From the NCBI RefSeq assembly GCF_004764705.1, contig NZ_SHLX01000054.1, positions 1 to 50,059 on the forward strand: a stretch of DNA of 50,059 nt, read 5' to 3'. The notes beneath the pieces are model-generated. The model ran no database searches and was not told where the DNA came from. It was given only the letters and a program-made list of their open reading frames with translations. A program made the position numbers and the translations under genes. Below are positions 1 through 7,430 of this stretch, one piece after another (position 1 is the first letter of the stretch; each line of letters opens with the position of its first letter). This DNA comes from Paenibacillus cymbidii. GTDB taxonomy: Bacteria; Bacillota; Bacilli; Paenibacillales; NBRC-103111.

Positions 1-1
1 C

Positions 2-160
2 GCCGAGCGCGCTCCGCGCGGCGCCGGCGGGCGCGGCGGCGCGCGCAGCAGCGGCGGCGCACGCAACGGCGCCGGCAACCGCAGCACGGGAGCCGCTCCC
101 CGCAAGGGCGGCGGACGCAAGCCCGGCAATGGCAATGGCGGCGGGAGACGCGGGCGCTAA
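2..160 (+). CDS. C-terminal tail of an Arg/Gly-rich protein (partial)
   Basis: The reading frame is open from the left edge to a TAA at 158-160 and encodes about 52 residues made almost entirely of Gly, Arg, Ala, Ser and Asn, with repeated RGG, GGR and GGGR steps and a final GGGRRGR. Such basic, disordered RGG tails are typical of cold-shock DEAD-box RNA helicases of Firmicutes (CshA/DeaD type), where they hold the enzyme on RNA. No catalytic domain lies in the window, so helicase is inference only; another RNA-binding protein with an RGG tail is possible. I see no clear hairpin terminator behind it, only a run of seven T at 163-169. Confidence 0.5.
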   Translation, partial: AERAPRGAGGRGGARSSGGARNGAGNRSTGAAPRKGGGRKPGNGNGGGRRGR

Positions 161-205
161 CATTTTTTTCATAAAGCACGCATGGAATAAGCGGCGCATT
201 TCTTC

Positions 206-211
206 TATAAT
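206..211 (+). promoter_or_regulatory. Probable -10 box (TATAAT) of the guanylate-kinase-like gene
   Basis: A perfect TATAAT lies 24 bases before the ATG at 235. The region 17 bp upstream (TGGAAT at 183-188) is a poor -35 match, so only the -10 is well supported. Confidence 0.45.
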
Positions 212-234
212 AGAAATTAAATCAGGGGAAGGGA

Positions 235-831
235 ATGAACGCCATGCCTTCATTGTCAAACAAAGAAATGATCTTCGTCTTCACTGGACCAAACGGCGCC
301 GGTCGCAAAACGATCGCGGAAATGGCCGGTTCGACGCTCAACATGAAGCAGGTGCTTTCCTATACCACCCGGGAGAAAAGGCCGACGGAAACCGAAGGCG
401 AAGATTATTTCTTCGTTTCGCGGGAACAATTTTTGGCCGCGCAGCACAACAACGAATTCATTGAAGTGCTCGAAATCGACGGCAACCTGTACGGTCTAAA
501 AAGCGGCGATATCGCCACGCTGCTGGAGCGTTACGGATGCGTCTATCTGATCCTCAACCGCTACGGCGCCGAAATGATCAAAGAATCGTACGGCGACAAT
601 GTCAAACGGTTTTTCATCTACGCCGACAAGGAAACGTTGATCGAGCGGCAGAAACAGCGCGGCGACACCGACGACATGATCGAACGCTACATGTCCCATT
701 ACGACGAGGAGATGGCTTACCGCGCTTCGTGCGAACACGCCTACGAGAACCTTGACTCCTCGCATACCATTTTTGATGTGTCGAATGAATTGGAGAACTA
801 CTTGCAACGCGGATTGCTCGATCTCGATTGA
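235..831 (+). CDS. Guanylate-kinase-like protein with an altered P-loop
   Basis: A 198-residue P-loop kinase of the guanylate kinase fold, which would move a phosphate from ATP to GMP in the cytoplasm. The N-terminal loop (about residues 16-24) reads GPNGAGRKT where the family has GPSGxGKGT or GKST, so the invariant Lys is replaced by Arg with a Lys one place later. The GMP-binding stretch is recognisable: SYTTREKRP, then GEDYFFVSREQF. The lid and C-terminal half are diverged (ERQKQRGDTDD). The start at 235 follows AGGGGA at 224-229; an ATG at 244 is less well placed. A terminator follows at 868-901, so the gene looks monocistronic. Bacteria normally carry the canonical gmk elsewhere, so this may be a paralogue with another substrate or reduced activity. 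Confidence 0.8.
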   Translation: MNAMPSLSNKEMIFVFTGPNGAGRKTIAEMAGSTLNMKQVLSYTTREKRPTETEGEDYFFVSREQFLAAQHNNEFIEVLEIDGNLYGLKSGDIATLLERYGCVYLILNRYGAEMIKESYGDNVKRFFIYADKETLIERQKQRGDTDDMIERYMSHYDEEMAYRASCEHAYENLDSSHTIFDVSNELENYLQRGLLDLD

Positions 832-867
832 TCCTTCCCGAATGATCAACAATCGAAACCAATTCGC

Positions 868-901
868 AAACCCGCAATCCGGCTGCCCGGGCGGGTTTTT
901 T
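868..901 (+). terminator. Rho-independent terminator of the guanylate-kinase-like gene
   Basis: AAACCCGC (868-875) pairs with GCGGGTTT (891-898), and T residues continue to 901. It lies between the stop at 831 and the RBS of the next gene. Confidence 0.7.
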
Positions 902-935
902 GCTCATCTTGCGAACGCGAAAGGAGCCATGGCCG

Positions 936-2135
936 ATGCGCATCGTTTCCATCGAACCGACACCAAGCCCCAATTCCATGAAGCTGAACATGGACGAATC
1001 GCTGCCCGCCGGCGTCCGGTTGTCCTTCGCCGGCCGCAGCGCCGCCGACGCCAACGCGGCCATACCCGATTACGCCCGCCGCGTCCTGGCGATCGAAGGC
1101 GTTACCGGCCTGTACCACGCCGCCGACTTCATCGCGGTCGACCGCCATCCTAAGGCCGACTGGCAAACGATCCTGTCCGGGGTCCGCGACGTGCTCGGCA
1201 CGCACGAAACCGCGGCGCCGCCGCAGCCCGGGACAAGCGCCGCAGCCAACGCGCGGCAACAGCCGGCAGAAGCGTGGGGCGAAGTGAACGTGCTCGTGCA
1301 AACGTTCCGCTCCATCCCGATGCAGGTGCGCGTAAACGACGGACGCGAGGAGCGGCGCTCGGCGTTGCCCGAACGGTTCGCCGCCGCGGCGATGAAAGCG
1401 GGGATGGCTTCGCCGAACCTGATCCGCGAACGCAAGCTGGAAGAGCAAGGAGCGCGGTACGGCGAACTGGACGATATTCTGGAGCAGGTCGTGCGCGAGC
1501 TTGACGCGGCCTACGATCAGGAACGGCTTGACGAAATGGTGACGCAGGCGGAGATGCAAGGAGAGCAACCGAACCCGAACCCGGAAGCTGGAACCGCCGC
1601 AGAGGAATCCGCGCTCTCCGAACGGAACGTCCAGGACGTCTCCCGCCAGCTGGACGACGCCGACTGGAAAGTGCGCTATGCCGCGCTGCAACGGATCAAG
1701 CCGACGGAAGCAACGTTGCCGCTGCTCGTCAAAGCGCTGGACGATGCGAACGTCTCGATTCGCCGGCTGGCGACCGTTTACCTCGGCGATCTGCGCGAGC
1801 CGTTCGTGCTGCCTTACCTGTATCGCGCGCTGAGCGACGCTTCCGCCGCCGTCCGCCGCACCGCCGGCGATACGCTGTCCGATATCGGCGACCCTTCGGC
1901 AACACCTGCGATGGCCGATGCGCTGCGCGACGCGAACAAGCTCGTGCGCTGGCGAGCCGCCCGCTTCCTGTTCGAAGCCGGCGACGAGCGCGCGCTTGAA
2001 GCGCTTCGCGCCGCCCGCAACGAAACCGAGTTCGAGGTGCGCATGCAAATCAATATGGCGCTCGAGCGCATCGAAGGCGGCACGGCCGCCAGCGGCTCGG
2101 TGTGGCAGCAAATGACGAACCGGCCGCGCGAATAA
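936..2135 (+). CDS. CvfC-like conserved virulence factor C family protein (NifU-N plus HEAT repeats)
   Basis: A 399-residue soluble protein. Residues 1-90 (starting MRIVSIEPTPSPNSMKL) resemble the N-terminal domain of Nfu/NifU scaffold proteins. A variable linker follows, and residues about 240-385 carry HEAT-like helical repeats (DDADWKVRYAALQRI, LDDANVSIRRLATVYLGD, LSDASAAVRRTAGDTLSDIGD, LRDANKLVRWRAARFLFEAGD). This pairing is that of the CvfC family, named from Staphylococcus aureus, whose biochemical role is unsettled; the HEAT part probably binds a protein partner. The start at 936 was chosen because AAGGAG lies at 921-926, nine bases upstream. The open frame reaches back to 900, but that part overlaps the preceding terminator. 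The stop codon lies inside the hairpin at 2118-2147. Confidence 0.82.
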   Translation: MRIVSIEPTPSPNSMKLNMDESLPAGVRLSFAGRSAADANAAIPDYARRVLAIEGVTGLYHAADFIAVDRHPKADWQTILSGVRDVLGTHETAAPPQPGTSAAANARQQPAEAWGEVNVLVQTFRSIPMQVRVNDGREERRSALPERFAAAAMKAGMASPNLIRERKLEEQGARYGELDDILEQVVRELDAAYDQERLDEMVTQAEMQGEQPNPNPEAGTAAEESALSERNVQDVSRQLDDADWKVRYAALQRIKPTEATLPLLVKALDDANVSIRRLATVYLGDLREPFVLPYLYRALSDASAAVRRTAGDTLSDIGDPSATPAMADALRDANKLVRWRAARFLFEAGDERALEALRAARNETEFEVRMQINMALERIEGGTAASGSVWQQMTNRPRE

Positions 2136-2147
2136 GCGCGGCCGGTT
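2118..2147. terminator. Hairpin between convergent genes
   Basis: A perfect 12-bp stem, AACCGGCCGCGC (2118-2129) with GCGCGGCCGGTT (2136-2147), loop GAATAA. It overlaps the stop of the CvfC-like gene and lies 15 bp beyond the stop of the sulfatase reading in from the right, so it may terminate both. The tail is not T-rich, so termination is likely but not certain. Confidence 0.5.
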
Positions 2148-2162
2148 TCGCCAACGACCATT

Positions 2163-3635
2163 TCACCAATACGCATTGCTCGGCCCGCAGCTGCCAAGGT
2201 CGATGCGTCCGTCGAGGTCATAAGCGTGCCGGTGCCAGGAGCCGTTGATCGTGTTGATCGGCTTGCGCGCGCGAACGGTCCGGTCCAGCAGCAGCCGCAG
2301 CATGTCGCGCGCCTTGTCCGCGCATGCCGGTTCGTCGATGCGGTTGCACAGCTCCCACGGGTCGGCGTCCAGGTCGTACAACTCGTCCTCCTGCTCGCCG
2401 TCCAGGTTCGCCACATACCGCCAGCCGCCCGCCACAATCGCCTTGCGGTACGCATTTTCCGTCAGCGCGCTCGTGCGAAAGCCGCCGCCTTCCCCTTCCG
2501 CGTCGCCACCTTCGAAGCCACCGCTTGCAAGGCCTTGTTCACCTTCCCCGCCGCCCCCGCCGGCCAACAGCCCGGCGAAGCTGCTTCCCTGCACTGTATT
2601 CGGCGCGTCGATGCCGGCCAGCGCGCACAACGTCGGGAACAAGTCAACCGATTCGACGATATCGCGGTTTACCGTTCCCCGAGGGCCTCCGGAACCCGAA
2701 GGCAGCCGGACGATCAGCGGGACGCGCGTAATCGCGCTGTAGCTAATTCCGCCTTTTTTTTCCATTAATCCGTGTTCCCCGGCATAATCGCCGTGATCGG
2801 CGCAATACACGACGATCGTATTCTCCAGTTGACCGAGCCGCTCCAGTTCCTCTACGATCAAACCGATCGCATGGTCAACCTGGCTGACCAGCCCAAGGTA
2901 AGCGGCAAGCAGTTTGCGCAGCCGCGCTTCCGGCAGGTCGCCCCGCTTCCGCCGCACCTCCGCCTTCTCCCCGTCGCCGAACGGCGGAAGCGTCAACGCT
3001 TCCGGCGGATACATGCTCGCGAACGGCTCCGACGGCGTGTACGGCTGGTGCGGCCGGGAGAAGCTGACCCATGCCAGCCACGGCTTCTCCGCGCTCTCCC
3101 GGTCCCGCGGCTCGCCTTCGCCGCGCATGAACCGCACCGCCTGTTTCGCCAGCGCCAGCTCGCAGCTGTGCTCAAGCGGCAGCAGCGACGTTTCCCCATC
3201 CCGCTCGCCGAGAAAGGCGCGGTTGTCGTTGCGCTCGTACAAGCCGGCTCCTTCGGCATATTTGGGAAACTCGATGAACTCGTCATAGACGAACTGGCAG
3301 TCGGCTTCGATCCAGTACCGCGGCGTGTGCAGCTTGCCGAGCGCCCCTGTGCGATAGCCGTGCTCGCGGAACCAGCGGAACAGGCTCGTCATCGGCGCCG
3401 AAGGCGACGGCCCGTACAGCCCGTAATAGCCGTGCGTCGACGGGTACAGCCCCGACAGGAAGCTGATCCGGCTCGGCGTGCAGATCGGATTGTTCGCGTA
3501 AGCTTGCTCGAAGCGTACGCCTTCCCCCGCCAGCCGGTCGAGATGCGGCGTCCGCACGTCGGGATGCCCGGCGCACGAAAGGCAGCGCGCATTGTGCTGG
3601 TCGCTGAACAGAAACAGGACATTCGGTCGTTTCAT
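2163..3635 (-). CDS. Sulfatase (formylglycine-dependent, type I)
   Basis: A 490-residue sulfatase that would remove sulfate esters from a sugar. The signature CTPSR lies at residues 52-56; Cys52 is the residue converted to formylglycine by a maturase not encoded here. The N-terminus (PNVLFLFSDQH) holds metal-binding Asp12, and a later ADHGDYAGEHG supplies the second Asp-His metal motif. There is no signal peptide, so it should act in the cytoplasm on imported oligosaccharides. The RBS GGAAGGAG lies nine bases before the ATG. It is the last gene of block 1, 22 bp after the binding-protein gene. Odd: a Gly/Glu-rich low-complexity insert at about residues 350-390, just before the C-terminal subdomain, probably a surface loop. 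Confidence 0.9.
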   Translation of the reverse strand: MKRPNVLFLFSDQHNARCLSCAGHPDVRTPHLDRLAGEGVRFEQAYANNPICTPSRISFLSGLYPSTHGYYGLYGPSPSAPMTSLFRWFREHGYRTGALGKLHTPRYWIEADCQFVYDEFIEFPKYAEGAGLYERNDNRAFLGERDGETSLLPLEHSCELALAKQAVRFMRGEGEPRDRESAEKPWLAWVSFSRPHQPYTPSEPFASMYPPEALTLPPFGDGEKAEVRRKRGDLPEARLRKLLAAYLGLVSQVDHAIGLIVEELERLGQLENTIVVYCADHGDYAGEHGLMEKKGGISYSAITRVPLIVRLPSGSGGPRGTVNRDIVESVDLFPTLCALAGIDAPNTVQGSSFAGLLAGGGGGEGEQGLASGGFEGGDAEGEGGGFRTSALTENAYRKAIVAGGWRYVANLDGEQEDELYDLDADPWELCNRIDEPACADKARDMLRLLLDRTVRARKPINTINGSWHRHAYDLDGRIDLGSCGPSNAYW

Positions 3636-3657
3636 CCGCTGCGGCTCCTTCCAAACC

Positions 3658-5325
3658 TCACTTTTTCTTGAACGACGCGTCGTAGGCTTGCTGGTAAATT
3701 TGCAAATACCGGGTCAACCCTTTGGACTCCAGCGTTTTCACATACGTGTCCCAGTCCTTGTCGAGATCGGCGTCGCCAATGACGAACCGCGCCAGCATCT
3801 GCTCGACGTAATCGACGATCGACTTCTCCATGTCCGCCAGCTCCGTCACCTGTTCGTTCGTGAAGAAGAGCGGCGGCAGCAGCGCTTCCTGCTTCTGTTT
3901 ATAAGGCTCGTAGTCCGTCTGGGTTTCCATCTGCAGCACGGCGTTCAGCGATTTGACCGCAGGATCGGTAGCCTCGCCGGCCCGCAGCGCCGCCGGACGG
4001 TACGACGGCCCGGTTTGGGCCCAGAACACGTTCTGGATCGTGCCGAAATTTTGCAGCCGCGCCCAGATCGCCGGTTTGCCGTCCATGCCGAGCTCGCCCG
4101 ACTTGGCCCAGCGCCATTCCTGGTTCTCGCGGCCGAATACCGAATTCATCGTAAATTCGCGGTTAAACAACGCGTCGGCCATGCGGAAAGCGGCTTCCGG
4201 ATTTTTGGCCTTGTTCGTGACGATGAAGTTGCCGGGGCTGATGCCCCACGGATTCAGCGGCGTCACCTGCAGGCCGCCCGGCCCTTTCAGCGGCGGCACG
4301 GCCACATAATCGGACCAGCGCGTGCCCTTCGCCGACGTATCGGTGAAAATGCCCATATGCTGCGCGCTCGACGCGCCGAGAATCGGCACGTTCGGATTTT
4401 CGCCCATCTGCTTCAGCTGCTTGTCGTCCTGGGTGAACGTTTGCGGCGCGATCAGCCCGCCGGCGTACAGCTTGTGCAAATAGCGCAGCCCGTCCCGCCA
4501 ACCCGCCTGATTATAGGCCGGCGTCACTTTGCCGCCGACGATCGACAGCCGTTTGGCGCTCGTGTCGTTGTAGATGAAGGCGTTCATCAAATATTGGTCG
4601 ATCTGCGTGTTGGCGCCCGCGTTCGGCCGCGAGCCGGCCAGGGGAATTTCGTCGGCTTTGCCGTTGCCGTTCGGGTCCTTCTCCTTGAACGCCTTCAGCA
4701 TCTGCTCGAACTCGTCCGTCGTGGTCGGCAGCTTCAGCCCCAGCTTGTCGAGCCACGGCTTGTAAACCCACATTTTCTGCGGCATCGAGCAATGGTAGCA
4801 TTGATTGACCTGCGGCAGGCTGTAAATGTTGCCGTCGGGCGCGGTGATGATGCCCTTGAGGTAGTCGTTTTCCTGCAGCACCTTCTTGAATTCAACGCCG
4901 TACTTGTCAATGTAGCCGTTCAGCGGCAGGAAAATGCCCTGCGCCCCGTTTATCATCTGCTGCGTCGCCGACACGTTGAAGTCCATGATCACGTCCGGGT
5001 AATCGCTGCTCGCCAGCACGATGTTCAGCTTGTCTTGCGCCGAACTGGCGGGCACCACATCCCAGTCGATATGGATGTTCGTCTTCTGCTCCAGCCATTT
5101 CGTAAACTCGTTCGTGGCAAAATCTTCGACAAGCGCGTTCTGCTTGACCATGACCTTGAGCGTCGTTTTGTCGTTCGTGATCGGGAACGAACCTGCCGGC
5201 GTCACTTTGCCGGTGCCTTGGGCAGCCGTTCCTTGCGGCGTCGATTCTTCTTTGGACGAACAGGCGCTGAGCGCCACACTGCCAAGCAGCGTGAGAGCGA
5301 GCGCGGCTCCGATTGTTTTTTTCAT
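3658..5325 (-). CDS. Sugar ABC transporter substrate-binding lipoprotein (LipO-like), block 1
   Basis: A 555-residue extracellular solute-binding protein tethered by a lipid. The N-terminus is a lipoprotein signal (MKKTIGAALALTLLGS...) with lipobox LSAC, so Cys22 would be acylated. The mature part begins with a Ser/Thr/Gly-rich linker and then the long fold of binding proteins that work with LplB/YtcP permeases. Motifs usual for this group are visible: SSDYPDVIMDF, DPNGNGKADEIPL, GWRDGLRYLHKLYAGGLI. Start: ATG six bases after GGGAGG. It lies 27 bp after the YtcP-type permease and 22 bp before the sulfatase, in one operon. It should deliver an oligosaccharide, perhaps sulfated, to the two permeases; the ligand cannot be read from sequence. 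Confidence 0.92.
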   Translation of the reverse strand: MKKTIGAALALTLLGSVALSACSSKEESTPQGTAAQGTGKVTPAGSFPITNDKTTLKVMVKQNALVEDFATNEFTKWLEQKTNIHIDWDVVPASSAQDKLNIVLASSDYPDVIMDFNVSATQQMINGAQGIFLPLNGYIDKYGVEFKKVLQENDYLKGIITAPDGNIYSLPQVNQCYHCSMPQKMWVYKPWLDKLGLKLPTTTDEFEQMLKAFKEKDPNGNGKADEIPLAGSRPNAGANTQIDQYLMNAFIYNDTSAKRLSIVGGKVTPAYNQAGWRDGLRYLHKLYAGGLIAPQTFTQDDKQLKQMGENPNVPILGASSAQHMGIFTDTSAKGTRWSDYVAVPPLKGPGGLQVTPLNPWGISPGNFIVTNKAKNPEAAFRMADALFNREFTMNSVFGRENQEWRWAKSGELGMDGKPAIWARLQNFGTIQNVFWAQTGPSYRPAALRAGEATDPAVKSLNAVLQMETQTDYEPYKQKQEALLPPLFFTNEQVTELADMEKSIVDYVEQMLARFVIGDADLDKDWDTYVKTLESKGLTRYLQIYQQAYDASFKKK

Positions 5326-5352
5326 GCGAAACCTCCCTTGGATGGACGTCAG

Positions 5353-6249
5353 TTATCCTTTTAACGAGCCGACCATAACCCCTTTGACGAAATGCTTCTG
5401 TACGAACGGGTAAAACAGCAGCACCGGAAACGTCGCCACGACGATCAGCGAAAATTTGAGCAAATCGCGCAGTCCCTGCTCTTTGGCCGAATCTTCGGCG
5501 TCGCTGAGCAGCGAAGCGTCGATGTCGTTGCGGATCAGGATGTCGCGCAGCACGATCTGCAGCGGGTACAAGTGCTGGTTCTTCAAATAGATGAGAGCGT
5601 TGAAAAACTGGTTCCAGTGCCCCACCGCGTAAAACAGCGTCACCACGGCCAAAATCGGTCCGGACAACGGAAGTACGATCCGCCGCAGAAACTTCCAGTC
5701 GCTGCAGCCGTCCAGTTGGGCGGCCTCCAGCAGTTCATCCGGAATCGTCGTCATGAAGTACGTGCGCATGATAATCATGTTGAACACGCCGAGCGCCCCC
5801 GGCAGCAGCAGCGCCCAGCGCGTGTCGAGGATGCCGATCGCTTTGACCAGCAGATAGGTCGGAATGATGCCGCCGGTGAACAGCATGGTGAACATAAAGA
5901 CGAACATCAGCACGCCTCGTCCGGCCAAATCTTTGCGCGACAGCGGATACGCCGCCATGATCGTTATGACGACATTGATCGCGGTGCCGGCGAACGTATA
6001 TATCAGCGTGTTGCCGAAGCCGCTCCAGATCCGGTGCTCCTTGAACACGGCCGCGTAACCGTCCAGCGTCGGCTCGACCGGCCACAGCACGACGCGGCCG
6101 GAGATGACGGCGGACGAGGAGCTGAAGGAGGAGCTGACAATGTAGAGCAGCGGGTACAGCACGCTGGCGAAAATCAGCAACAGCACCGTCGTGTTGACGA
6201 TCGTAAACGCGCGGTCCCCTTTAGTTTCCCTTATATGGGCAAATTCCAC
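5353..6249 (-). CDS. Carbohydrate ABC transporter permease, YtcP/MalG type, block 1
   Basis: A 298-residue inner-membrane permease with about six predicted helices. The first lies near residues 18-40, and a characteristic stretch FTMLFTGGIIPTYLL lies near residue 120. The cytoplasmic EAA loop that docks the ATPase reads EAAQLDGCSDW followed by VLPLS. It pairs with the LplB-type permease just upstream (15-bp gap). The start is GTG at 6249 (GTG GAA TTT), with GGAGG about eight bases upstream. No ATPase gene is in the window; in relatives an MsmX-type ATPase encoded elsewhere serves many such permeases. Confidence 0.92.
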   Translation of the reverse strand: MEFAHIRETKGDRAFTIVNTTVLLLIFASVLYPLLYIVSSSFSSSSAVISGRVVLWPVEPTLDGYAAVFKEHRIWSGFGNTLIYTFAGTAINVVITIMAAYPLSRKDLAGRGVLMFVFMFTMLFTGGIIPTYLLVKAIGILDTRWALLLPGALGVFNMIIMRTYFMTTIPDELLEAAQLDGCSDWKFLRRIVLPLSGPILAVVTLFYAVGHWNQFFNALIYLKNQHLYPLQIVLRDILIRNDIDASLLSDAEDSAKEQGLRDLLKFSLIVVATFPVLLFYPFVQKHFVKGVMVGSLKG

Positions 6250-6264
6250 CGTTCTCCCTCCGTT

Positions 6265-7236
6265 TCACCACAGACTGGTCGTCTTCAGCTTGCGGGCGAT
6301 CTGATTGACGGCGACAAGCAGCACCAGGTTGACGCACGACTTGAACAAGCCGATAGCGGACGCATACGAATAATTGACGGCCACGGACTGGAACACGACC
6401 TTGTACACATAGGTGTCGATCACTTCGGACGTTTGCTGGTTGAGCGGATTTTGCATCAGCAGCACCTTTTCGAAGCCGGTGTCGAGCATGTTGCCCACGT
6501 TCAGAATAAGCAGGATGACGGCGATCGGCATGATGCCCGGCAAGTCGATGTGCCACATGCGCCTGATCTTGCTCGCCCCGTCGACGACCGCCGCTTCGTG
6601 CAGCGCGGGATCGATGCCGCTCAGCGCGGCCAAATATATGATGCAGGAGAACCCGACATGCTGCCAAACACCCGACCAGACGTAAATCGATTGAAACAAA
6701 CCCGCCTTGCCCATAAAATTGACCGGTTCCGCGCCGAACCGCTCCAGCACGTGATTGACGATGCCGACGCGCGGATCCAGCACCTGCATGACGATGCCGA
6801 CCAGCACCACGACGGAGATGAAATGCGGCGCATACGTAACCATCTGCACGGTTTTCTTGAACCGTTTGTTGGCGACATAATGCAGGCTGAGCGCGAGCAG
6901 AATCGGAAACGGAAAATTGGCGAGCAGGTGATAGAAGCTGAGCCCGATCGTATTGTTCATGACCGTCCAGAAGTCGTTCGAATGGAAAAAGCGGTCGAAC
7001 TGCCGCCAGCCTACCCAGTCGCTGCCGGTCATCCCTTTGGACGGCAGAAACTGGCGGAAGGCAATTTGCACGCCGTACATCGGAATGTACTTGAACAGCG
7101 CCAAATAAACAAGCGGCGGCACGAGCAGCGCATAAAGCTGCCAGCGCGCAAGAATGCGCTTCCAACTGTTCCCGTCGCGAGGTCGGCTTCGGAACGGCGG
7201 CGATTGCGCCGTTGTCGTTGTGTGAGCGGCTCCCAT
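6265..7236 (-). CDS. Carbohydrate ABC transporter permease, LplB type, block 1
   Basis: A 323-residue membrane permease of the LplB/MalF type. After a 30-residue cytoplasmic tail, the first helix (LYALLVPPLVYLALF) runs into KYIPMYG, a family hallmark. The EAA loop reads EAAVVDGASKI...DLPGI. It forms the heterodimeric channel with the YtcP-type permease downstream. Start: ATG eight bases after GGGAGG. It is the first gene after the regulator, and the gap upstream holds the regulator's terminator, a cre-like site and a -10 box, so transcription probably starts anew here. Confidence 0.92.
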   Translation of the reverse strand: MGAAHTTTTAQSPPFRSRPRDGNSWKRILARWQLYALLVPPLVYLALFKYIPMYGVQIAFRQFLPSKGMTGSDWVGWRQFDRFFHSNDFWTVMNNTIGLSFYHLLANFPFPILLALSLHYVANKRFKKTVQMVTYAPHFISVVVLVGIVMQVLDPRVGIVNHVLERFGAEPVNFMGKAGLFQSIYVWSGVWQHVGFSCIIYLAALSGIDPALHEAAVVDGASKIRRMWHIDLPGIMPIAVILLILNVGNMLDTGFEKVLLMQNPLNQQTSEVIDTYVYKVVFQSVAVNYSYASAIGLFKSCVNLVLLVAVNQIARKLKTTSLW

Positions 7237-7301
7237 CTTGTCCGCCTCCCTTGCTTTTTGCTTCTTGTGCGTAAGCGGCTCCCGGCCGGTTGCCTGTTTT
7301 C

Positions 7302-7307
7302 AGTATA
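7302..7307 (-). promoter_or_regulatory. Probable -10 box (TATACT) of the block 1 transporter operon
   Basis: TATACT on the minus strand, about 65 bases before the LplB-type start. No good -35 match lies 16-18 bp upstream, as expected of a promoter that needs an AraC-type activator. Confidence 0.4.
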
Positions 7308-7332
7308 GGAAAAGCGAGTGCGGCGGTATATA

Positions 7333-7347
7333 TGAATTCGCTTACAA
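7333..7347 (-). promoter_or_regulatory. Candidate cre site (CcpA catabolite control)
   Basis: Minus strand TTGTAAGCGAATTCA matches the degenerate cre consensus WTGNAANCGNWNNCW at every fixed position. It lies about 25 bp upstream of the -10 box at 7302-7307, so CcpA could reach this promoter. Catabolite control of sugar-uptake operons is expected, but this consensus also matches by chance. Confidence 0.4.
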
Positions 7348-7364
7348 AGTGTGCATAAACGAAG

Positions 7365-7430
7365 AAAACCGCCCCGCCGGCGTGTGCAAATGCTTACCCG
7401 CATGTGCACACGGCCAGCCGGGCGGCGGTT
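7365..7430 (-). terminator. Long hairpin terminator behind the block 1 AraC regulator
   Basis: Read on the minus strand, AACCGCC begins at the regulator's stop codon (7430-7424) and pairs with GGCGGTT (7373-7367). An inner stem pairs CGTGTGCA with TGCACACG, and TTTTC follows. It separates the regulator from the transporter operon. Confidence 0.6.
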
